DNA of 5,940 bases from Burkholderiales bacterium (GTDB lineage Bacteria; Pseudomonadota; Gammaproteobacteria; Burkholderiales; Chitinimonadaceae), in assembly GCA_019234745.1 (NCBI GenBank), contig JAFAKZ010000404.1:1-5940 (forward strand), read 5' to 3'. The first letter of the stretch is position 1. Each line of letters opens with the position of its first letter. Position numbers and translations under genes: made by a program. Below are positions 1 through 5,940 of this stretch, piece after piece. The notes below the pieces were generated by a model. That model had not been told where the DNA came from. It saw only the letters and a program-made list of their open reading frames with translations, and made no database searches.

Positions 1-1170
<1,170 letters not shown>

Positions 1171-1202
1171 GGCGGAACCTTACTTGCTGTGCTAAAAATT
1201 CA

Positions 1203-1235
1203 ACAGGGCGGCCACGACCGCCCTGTCGGCATTTT
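1203..1235 (+). terminator. Hairpin after gltD, possible terminator
   Basis: A perfect 9-bp GC-rich stem (ACAGGGCGG at 1203-1211 with CCGCCCTGT at 1218-1226) encloses a 6-base loop. It starts 32 bases after the gltD stop. The T run on the plus strand is short and displaced (TTTT at 1232-1235, five bases past the stem). An A5 run at 1194-1198 lies on the other side, so the opposite strand also has a weak T run. I infer an intrinsic terminator or 3'-end stabilising hairpin for the gltD transcript. It would also lie in the leader of the next gene if transcription reads through. Confidence 0.5.
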
Positions 1236-1243
1236 CAACGTCC

Positions 1244-1250
1244 AGGAGGA
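1244..1250 (+). promoter_or_regulatory. Strong Shine-Dalgarno that fixes the start of the barrel-protein gene
   Basis: AGGAGGA is a near-perfect complement of the 16S rRNA tail and sits 9 bases before the ATG at 1260. This, together with the signal peptide that begins exactly there, rules out the upstream in-frame GTG at 1164, which would overlap the end of gltD and add 32 residues that look nothing like a leader. Confidence 0.85.
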
Positions 1251-1259
1251 ATAGCAGCC

Positions 1260-2495
1260 ATGCGACGGGGGCTCACGCAAGCACTCGCCATCACCCTCGC
1301 CGCGACCGTGCCGGCCATCGCCTGGGACGTGGACGGGCTGCTCGACGTGCGCCTTGTGCACAGCAATACGGACGACAGCTGGACGGACGGGGGCCTGGGC
1401 AAGCAGCGCTACGATTCAAACCACGAGGGCCTGCGCCTAGGCCAAGGGTTGCTGACCCTCAGTGGCAATCCGCTCGATACAGTGCAGGCCTCCGCCACGA
1501 TAAGCGCAGACGACCGGCGCCACCATGTGGTCGACATCACCGAAGCCTTCCTGCGCTGGCGCCCTATTCCCACCAGTAGTTGGCGCACAGAGCTCAAGGC
1601 CGGCGCCTTCTTCGCTCCCTTCAGCCTGGAAAACGACGGTACCGGATGGTCCACCACGCGCACCCTATCGGCCTCCGCCATCAATAGCTGGTTTGGCGAA
1701 GAGCTGCGCACCAAGGGTATCGAATTGCAGATTTCTCGCCCCGGCCGCTTCGTGCAGTCGGCACATGATTTTGGCTTGATGGTGGCCGCCTACCGGGGCA
1801 ACGAATCGGCCGGATCGCTCTTAGCCTACCGCGGCTGGGGCGTGGGCGACCGCATCACGGGGCTGACGGAAACGGTGCCGTTGTCCGCCGTTCCCATCTA
1901 CGGCGCCTATGGGCCCCTGGACCAAGACGACAAGAAGCTCGACGACTTCCACCAGATCGACAGCCGCACAGGCTATTACGCCGCCCTGCACTACGCCTAC
2001 AGCGGCTGGGCCAGCGTAGACGGCTATCACTACGACAACAACGCCAACCCGGCCGCCTGGGCCCACTACCAATGGGCCTGGCGCACGCGTTTCGATGGCC
2101 TCAACCTGAAGCTCATGCCGGCCGAGGGTTGGGAAGTGCTGGCGCAGGGCCTGCGCGGTTCGACGGAATGGAACCCCGTACCTGCACGCATGGACTATCG
2201 TGCCGGCTATATCCTGGCCGACTACCGCTGGGACGAAAACCTGATCGCCGCCCGCTACGACCGCTTCAAGACCTGGCGCCCCGGCTTCAAGTCCAGCTAT
2301 TTTTTCCCCGACGACTATTACAGCGAATCCGGCCATGCGTGGACGGTGAGCTATACGCACGAGCTGCGCGAAGGGCTGAACCTGACGGCCGAATGGGTGC
2401 GCGTGCATAGCGATCGGCCGGCGCGGGAGTTTTTGAATCAGCCGGCGGCGCAAACGGAGCAGAGTACGACGGTGGCGCTGCGCTGGGCGTTCTAA
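1260..2495 (+). CDS. Putative outer-membrane beta-barrel (porin-like) protein
   Basis: The product is 411 residues from the ATG preceded by AGGAGGA. It has a classic Sec signal peptide: MRRG, a hydrophobic core LAITLAATVPAIA, and an A-x-A cleavage site (A19-I20-A21) giving a mature protein starting WDVDG. The mature part is rich in Trp, Tyr and Gly, has alternating polar/hydrophobic stretches typical of transmembrane beta-strands (for example 236-250, 315-335, 359-381 and 402-411), and ends in ALRWAF. A C-terminal phenylalanine after an alternating last strand is the usual recognition signal for BAM-dependent outer-membrane insertion. A segment around 114-130 (GAFFAPFSLENDGTGW) recalls porin-like families that include phosphate-selective porins, but I cannot name the family or the substrate. 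No promoter is clear in the 89-base gap after gltD. The gene converges on the DUF1501 gene. A role as porin or general barrel protein is inferred from composition and termini, not from a recognised catalytic or channel motif. Confidence 0.8.
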   Translation: MRRGLTQALAITLAATVPAIAWDVDGLLDVRLVHSNTDDSWTDGGLGKQRYDSNHEGLRLGQGLLTLSGNPLDTVQASATISADDRRHHVVDITEAFLRWRPIPTSSWRTELKAGAFFAPFSLENDGTGWSTTRTLSASAINSWFGEELRTKGIELQISRPGRFVQSAHDFGLMVAAYRGNESAGSLLAYRGWGVGDRITGLTETVPLSAVPIYGAYGPLDQDDKKLDDFHQIDSRTGYYAALHYAYSGWASVDGYHYDNNANPAAWAHYQWAWRTRFDGLNLKLMPAEGWEVLAQGLRGSTEWNPVPARMDYRAGYILADYRWDENLIAARYDRFKTWRPGFKSSYFFPDDYYSESGHAWTVSYTHELREGLNLTAEWVRVHSDRPAREFLNQPAAQTEQSTTVALRWAF

Positions 2496-2501
2496 GACCG
2501 A

Positions 2502-2626
2502 AGTAGGTCGAGCGGTCCGTAGGGGGTCATTAAGTGCAGCGCAATGCGCCAAACGGTTGAGGCATATCGACGGCTTGGTGCATTGCGCTGCGCTTAATGG
2601 CACCCTACAAAACCGTGTGACCTACT
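2502..2626. repeat. Long imperfect palindrome (hairpin repeat, MITE/REP-like) between convergent genes
   Basis: Almost the whole intergenic region folds on itself. The core arms 2528-2547 and 2580-2599 pair over 20 positions with a single G-T wobble. Inward, 2548-2552 pairs with 2575-2579 (one wobble) and 2556-2560 with 2567-2571 (one wobble), leaving a six-base loop, GGCATA, at 2561-2566. Outward, GTAGGG (2519-2524) pairs with CCCTAC (2603-2608), CGGT (2513-2516) with ACCG (2612-2615), and the ends AGTAGGTC (2502-2509) with GACCTACT (2619-2626). The right end covers the stop codon and last bases of the minus-strand gene. There is no coding capacity. The minus-strand reading GTAGGGTGCCATTAAG resembles the GTAGGGTGC-type palindromes scattered in many proteobacterial genomes. 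That comparison is from memory. In RNA it could act as a bidirectional terminator for both convergent genes, although it lacks a strong T run. Confidence 0.85.
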
Positions 2627-4358
2627 GCACCGTCCCAATCAGGCTGTACTTCCCACTCAACATATCCGCCTCGGTCGTGCCATAACCCAGCCAAATCTGC
2701 ACGCCGCTCAGTGCCGCATTGTCCACGCTGGACAGGCTTGCGACGTTGACGCGCATGGAACTGCTCGCCGTCATGGCGGCGGCTACGGGTACAGTGCCGC
2801 CCGTGTAGGGCGTCCAGCCGGCCGGAGACTTCAGGTACAAGGTCGTGCCGACGATCGCGGCTACGTAGACCTTCACGGCAAGGCCGATGTCGGCCGGGTT
2901 CGGCGCAATCACGCCGTCATACACGATGGCGCCGCCACTGGTACTGCGCCGCATCGTGAAACTGGGCAAGGCACCGGGCAGGAAGTTAAGCGCACCGGCG
3001 TCGAAACGGGCCAGGTAGGGGAAGATGTTGGAAATATCGGCATCGCTCGCCCCCAGCCAGCGCGCCAGTGGCGCGTAGTACTGGTAGAGCGAGGTTGAGG
3101 GGATCATGCGGCCCAGGTCGGCATCGTCCGGCCCGCCCAGCGTCAGGTTCGGCATGGTGCCGTAGATGTCGCCGCCCTGCACCGCGCCGCCCATCACGAA
3201 ATGGTGCGAACCCCAGCCATGGTCCGTACCGGCCGAGTTGCTCGACAGCGTGCGGCCGAATTCCGACATGGTGAAGCTCGTCACGCTACTCGCGACATTC
3301 AGTTCCACCGTGGCCTGATAGAAGGCGGACATGGCCTGGCTGATCTGCTGGAACAGGCCGGGTTGGGCATCGGGCTGGCCGTCGTGCGTATCGAAGCCGC
3401 CCGTCGAGACGAAATACACCTGGCGCGCCGCACCCAGCTGCGAATGCACGCTGATCAGCTTGGCCACCATGGCGAGCTGGCCGCCCAGGTCGGTCTGCGG
3501 GAACTGCGTGTGCAAAGTCGGCGCCTGCGCCAATGCGCTGCTCATCTGCTGGCTCAGCGTGAGCGTATTGCTCACGGCGCTGCCGTAGGCGCTTTGCAGC
3601 AGGTTGCTGCTGCCCTGCGCCTCTGCGATCAATGCCTGGAACGCGGCGACACGCCCCGTCGGCTGGTCGCTGCCAAGTGCGTAGATAGCTGCCACGCCGC
3701 TCGGGTCCACGGAATACGGTGCGCTGTCGCTACCCGTCTGGAATTGGTTGTTGCCGTTCACCGAGAGGTTGATGGGCAGGCCCTGGTTACCGGCCGGCTG
3801 CATGATCTCGGCCAAGTGCCCGGCCCAACCCACCGTTTCACTCGACTCGGGCCGGCCCGTCATCCACTGGAAGGTCTGGTCCTCGTGCGAGAACAACTGC
3901 GGCGGCAAGATGCTGGTGTTGTTCTGGTAGTCAGACAGCACGGTGGGCCCCAGCAGGCTGCCTACGTTGGCCACGCAGGCCAACTTGCCGGCCGCGAACA
4001 GCGCCTGCAGCTCGGGCATGCTGGGGTGCAGGCCGTAAGTATGGCCATCGCTGGTCTTGGGCGTGATGGACAAGAGACTCGCCCGCGGTATCGCCACCGT
4101 CGGGCGCGCCGTCTGGTACAGGCCGTAGGTGGTCGCGTCGGTCGGCACCAGCATATTGAAGGCATCGTTGCCGCCACCCAGGTAGATGCACACGAGCGCC
4201 TTGTAGCCGCCCGTCGTGGTCGCCGCCTGGGCGGATGCGATGCCGATGGCGCCGAGGCTACCCAGCGCCGCGAAGCGCGAGCTGGCGCCGAGCGCCGAAC
4301 CGACGGCCCATTGCAGCAGGCGGCGGCGCGAAAGTTTATGCGAGTCGAGCGCGAGCAT
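2622..4358 (-). CDS. DUF1501 family protein, Tat-exported
   Basis: The 578-residue product matches the DUF1501 family (PF07394), which is placed with the alkaline phosphatase/sulfatase-like fold; no reaction is firmly established. The N-terminus has a twin-arginine signal: SRRRLLQ at 10-16, a hydrophobic stretch to about 40, and an A-Q-A cleavage site at 43-45. This implies export of a folded, possibly metal-loaded protein. Family motifs in order are YLGGGNDAFNMLVP (59-72), FSHEDQTFQW (156-165), STGGFDTHD (318-326), MSEFGRT (364-370), GTDHGWGSHHFVMGG (377-391) and GGDIYGTMPNL (395-405). The Asp/His-rich ones look like a metal site. The DUF1501 core ends near 452 (NIFPYLARF). Residues from about 455 to 578 form an extra C-terminal region that ends in a GYGTTEADMLSGKYSLIGTVQ-like tail. 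The ATG at 4358 follows an AGGGGA ribosome site overlapping the stop of the DUF1800 gene. Both are therefore likely one transcript, with this gene second. The stop codon lies inside the 125-nt palindrome. Confidence 0.92.
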   Translation of the reverse strand: MLALDSHKLSRRRLLQWAVGSALGASSRFAALGSLGAIGIASAQAATTTGGYKALVCIYLGGGNDAFNMLVPTDATTYGLYQTARPTVAIPRASLLSITPKTSDGHTYGLHPSMPELQALFAAGKLACVANVGSLLGPTVLSDYQNNTSILPPQLFSHEDQTFQWMTGRPESSETVGWAGHLAEIMQPAGNQGLPINLSVNGNNQFQTGSDSAPYSVDPSGVAAIYALGSDQPTGRVAAFQALIAEAQGSSNLLQSAYGSAVSNTLTLSQQMSSALAQAPTLHTQFPQTDLGGQLAMVAKLISVHSQLGAARQVYFVSTGGFDTHDGQPDAQPGLFQQISQAMSAFYQATVELNVASSVTSFTMSEFGRTLSSNSAGTDHGWGSHHFVMGGAVQGGDIYGTMPNLTLGGPDDADLGRMIPSTSLYQYYAPLARWLGASDADISNIFPYLARFDAGALNFLPGALPSFTMRRSTSGGAIVYDGVIAPNPADIGLAVKVYVAAIVGTTLYLKSPAGWTPYTGGTVPVAAAMTASSSMRVNVASLSSVDNAALSGVQIWLGYGTTEADMLSGKYSLIGTVQ

Positions 4359-4363
4359 GGCGG

Positions 4364-4369
4364 TCCCCT
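4364..4369 (-). promoter_or_regulatory. Ribosome binding site of the DUF1501 gene, overlapping the upstream stop codon
   Basis: On the minus strand, AGGGGA lies five bases before the ATG at 4358. Its first two bases are the last two of the TAG stop (4370-4368) of the DUF1800 gene. Ribosomes terminating on the first gene are thus placed directly on the initiation site of the second, which argues for translational coupling and linked production of the two proteins. Confidence 0.75.
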
Positions 4370-5940
4370 ATTTCTGCATCTGGTACTGCGGCGAGGTGAG
4401 TATCAGATAGGCCGCTTCCTGCACACGGGCCGAGCCGCCATCGCTCGGGTCGACCGTGTTGATGTAGGTAAGCAAGGCCTGGCGCGTGCTCGCCGTCATC
4501 TGGCCGTTGAGCAGCAGCAGGTTCAGCTGGTCCAGCATGGCCGAGGGATTGGACACGGCACTGGGCTTGAAGGCGGTGAGGTCAAGCAGTAGGTCGCCCG
4601 GCTGCGGGCTCTGTGCCAGATCCTTATCCATGCCGTAGATGCTGCTAGCGAAGAAGTTGGCGACCAGCGCGACGGAGGCTGCGTTGACGATCTGCATCTC
4701 GGGCGCCACCAGGCCGGCGCTCTTTACTGCGCCGACGGGTGCGTAACTCGGGCGGAAGAAGTTGAACACCGTGGGCGAGCCAAGCGGCGCCTGGCCGATG
4801 ACGCCTTCCGGGTAGGTCAGGCCGTATTGCCCGTTCTGCGCATGCGCATTGAATACGCGCCAGAAGTGGGTGACCTGCAGTATGGGCTCGCGCAGCTTGC
4901 CGAAGGAACCCGTCGGGTCGTTGCGCGCCTCGCTGTCCAACAGGATGGCCTGCACCACGGCCTTCATATCCCCGCGCACACCGCTGCCATTATTGTTGAA
5001 CACGGCAGCGACGCGGCCTACGTAGGCAGGGCTCGGGTTGCTCGTCACCAGGCGCTGAATCAGCTGGCGCGACACGAAGGGGCCGACGTTCGGATGATTG
5101 AACAGGGTATCGAGCGCCGTCTTCAGGTCCTGCGCGGCCGTCGTGCCAGCGGAAATCTGCACGCCACCCACGATGGTCTTGGCGTTCGTGTCGTGGTAGG
5201 CGTCGAAGGCCACCATCTGCGTGAGGTTCGCGGGCGGCCCATTGAAGAAGTCGCTGCCCTCCCAGCTCCAACCCGTCAGCGCGCGCGCCAGGTTCGTCAC
5301 GTCGCTCTGTGTATAGGTGGGCAGGCCGACGCCACCCACACCCGTCTTCACCGTGCCGTCCGCATTGAGCTGCACGAGGCCGATGGTGAACAATTGCATC
5401 AGCTCGCGTGCATAGTTCTCATCCGTGTGGACGTTGTTGGCCGGATCGGGCGCCGGATTGCCCAACATGTTCAGGTAGAGCCCCATGGCCGGGCTCAGCG
5501 TCACATCCTGAAGCAGGGTACGGTAGTTACCGAAGGCATCCCGGGCCAGGATGTCGTTGTAGTAGGCGACGGCGTTGGCATTGGTATCGAGCGCGGCGGA
5601 CTGGTCCGACACGACCAGCATCTCGCTCAAGGCAAAGGCCACGCGCTGGCGCAATTGGTCCGGGCCGTTGACGGTCGTGTTCCACCATACCTTGAGCCGA
5701 TTGTCACGCGAGAACTGGTCGCCCGTGGCGATCAGGGCATTGAGCTGGCCCGATGCAGGCGCCGCGAACTGGGTATTGAGCCAAGCCTGGTAGCCGCCCG
5801 AGACGACCTGGTTGATGTCCGCCTGACGCGGGCCGAAGGTAGCCTGGGTAAGAAAGCGCGCCGCCTGGGCCTGCGTGGGGGTATCTGCAATGGCCGGCAA
5901 GGAAAAAGCCAGCAGAAGAACGACCCAGGGGCGCTGCAAA
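4368..5940 (-). CDS. DUF1800 family protein, exported; start beyond window edge
   Basis: About 523 residues are visible of a DUF1800 (PF08811) protein of unknown biochemical function, usually encoded beside DUF1501. Numbering from the first complete codon (a TTG at 5939), the sequence opens with a Sec-type signal: hydrophobic WVVLLLAFSLPAIA and an A-I-A cleavage at 16-18. Family hallmarks follow: ARFLTQATFGPRQADI (27-42), WWNTTVNGPDQLRQRVAFALSEM (85-107, split here only by description), DENYARELMQLFTIGL (173-188), NLARALTGWSWEG (216-228), FVSRQLIQRLVTSNPS (288-303), KLREPILQVTHFWRVF (348-363) and GSPTVFNFFRPSYAP (387-401). The protein ends in MQK. No transmembrane segment is seen beyond the signal, so it is predicted periplasmic or extracellular. 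The TTG at the edge is probably not the true start; an ATG or GTG a few codons further upstream is expected, since the segment before the hydrophobic core has only one Arg. The gene is first of a two-gene unit with DUF1501, nine bases apart. No promoter can be seen because the upstream region is outside the window. Confidence 0.92.
   Translation of the reverse strand, partial: LQRPWVVLLLAFSLPAIADTPTQAQAARFLTQATFGPRQADINQVVSGGYQAWLNTQFAAPASGQLNALIATGDQFSRDNRLKVWWNTTVNGPDQLRQRVAFALSEMLVVSDQSAALDTNANAVAYYNDILARDAFGNYRTLLQDVTLSPAMGLYLNMLGNPAPDPANNVHTDENYARELMQLFTIGLVQLNADGTVKTGVGGVGLPTYTQSDVTNLARALTGWSWEGSDFFNGPPANLTQMVAFDAYHDTNAKTIVGGVQISAGTTAAQDLKTALDTLFNHPNVGPFVSRQLIQRLVTSNPSPAYVGRVAAVFNNNGSGVRGDMKAVVQAILLDSEARNDPTGSFGKLREPILQVTHFWRVFNAHAQNGQYGLTYPEGVIGQAPLGSPTVFNFFRPSYAPVGAVKSAGLVAPEMQIVNAASVALVANFFASSIYGMDKDLAQSPQPGDLLLDLTAFKPSAVSNPSAMLDQLNLLLLNGQMTASTRQALLTYINTVDPSDGGSARVQEAAYLILTSPQYQMQK

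Noticed and set aside
1171..1259. A sigma-70 promoter for the barrel-protein gene in the spacer after gltD.
   Set aside because: The AT-rich patch around 1193-1200 has no partner element at proper spacing that I can defend.
1821..2603. A 260-codon minus-strand frame across the barrel-protein gene and palindrome.
   Set aside because: It is a shadow of a gene with a signal peptide and outer-membrane C-terminus. It has low-complexity Val/Ala/Arg composition, and part of it is the repeat itself.
2496..2627. CRISPR repeat, tRNA or att site in the convergent gap.
   Set aside because: There is a single palindrome with no direct repeats or spacers, no cloverleaf and no direct-repeat flanks.
3201..4592. 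A 463-codon open frame on the plus strand opposite the DUF1501 gene and the end of the DUF1800 gene.
   Set aside because: Its translation is Arg/Ala/His/Gly-rich with no recognisable domain. It lies antisense to a gene with clear family motifs, and such frames arise from G/C-biased third positions.
5937..5939. TTG at 5939 as the true start of the DUF1800 gene.
   Set aside because: It is the last complete codon before the window edge. TTG starts are rare, and the leader would have a very short basic region; the real start is probably a few codons further upstream.

Overview
The window is GC-rich, densely coding DNA with strong G/C preference at third codon positions. That is why several long open frames appear opposite the real genes. 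The gene content (glutamate synthase small subunit, outer-membrane beta-barrel protein, Tat- and Sec-exported proteins) points to a Gram-negative proteobacterium. The protein style suggests Xanthomonadales (Dyella, Rhodanobacter or Luteibacter-like), but this is an impression from family resemblance, not a demonstrated assignment.

Layout: positions 1-1170 hold the 3' four-fifths of gltD (+ strand), the small subunit of NADPH-dependent glutamate synthase; its start lies before the window. A short spacer with a 9-bp perfect hairpin follows, then an unnamed gene (1260-2495, +) for a 411-residue secreted protein with the features of an outer-membrane beta-barrel. Positions 2496-2621 are occupied almost entirely by one long imperfect palindrome of about 125 nt. 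It lies between convergent genes and runs into the last codons of the next gene. On the minus strand, a DUF1800 protein gene (4368-5940, start outside the window) is followed after 9 bases by a DUF1501 protein gene (2622-4358).

How they work together: GltD acts in cytoplasmic nitrogen assimilation and has no evident link to the rest. The DUF1800 and DUF1501 genes form a tight, probably translationally coupled pair. Both products are predicted to be exported, the first by a Sec-type signal and the second by a twin-arginine (Tat) signal. This pairing is known from many bacteria, but its biochemical role is, to my knowledge, unsettled. It is the best candidate in the window for a poorly described system. 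The other notable item is the large intergenic palindrome, which looks like a member of a dispersed hairpin-repeat or MITE-like family.
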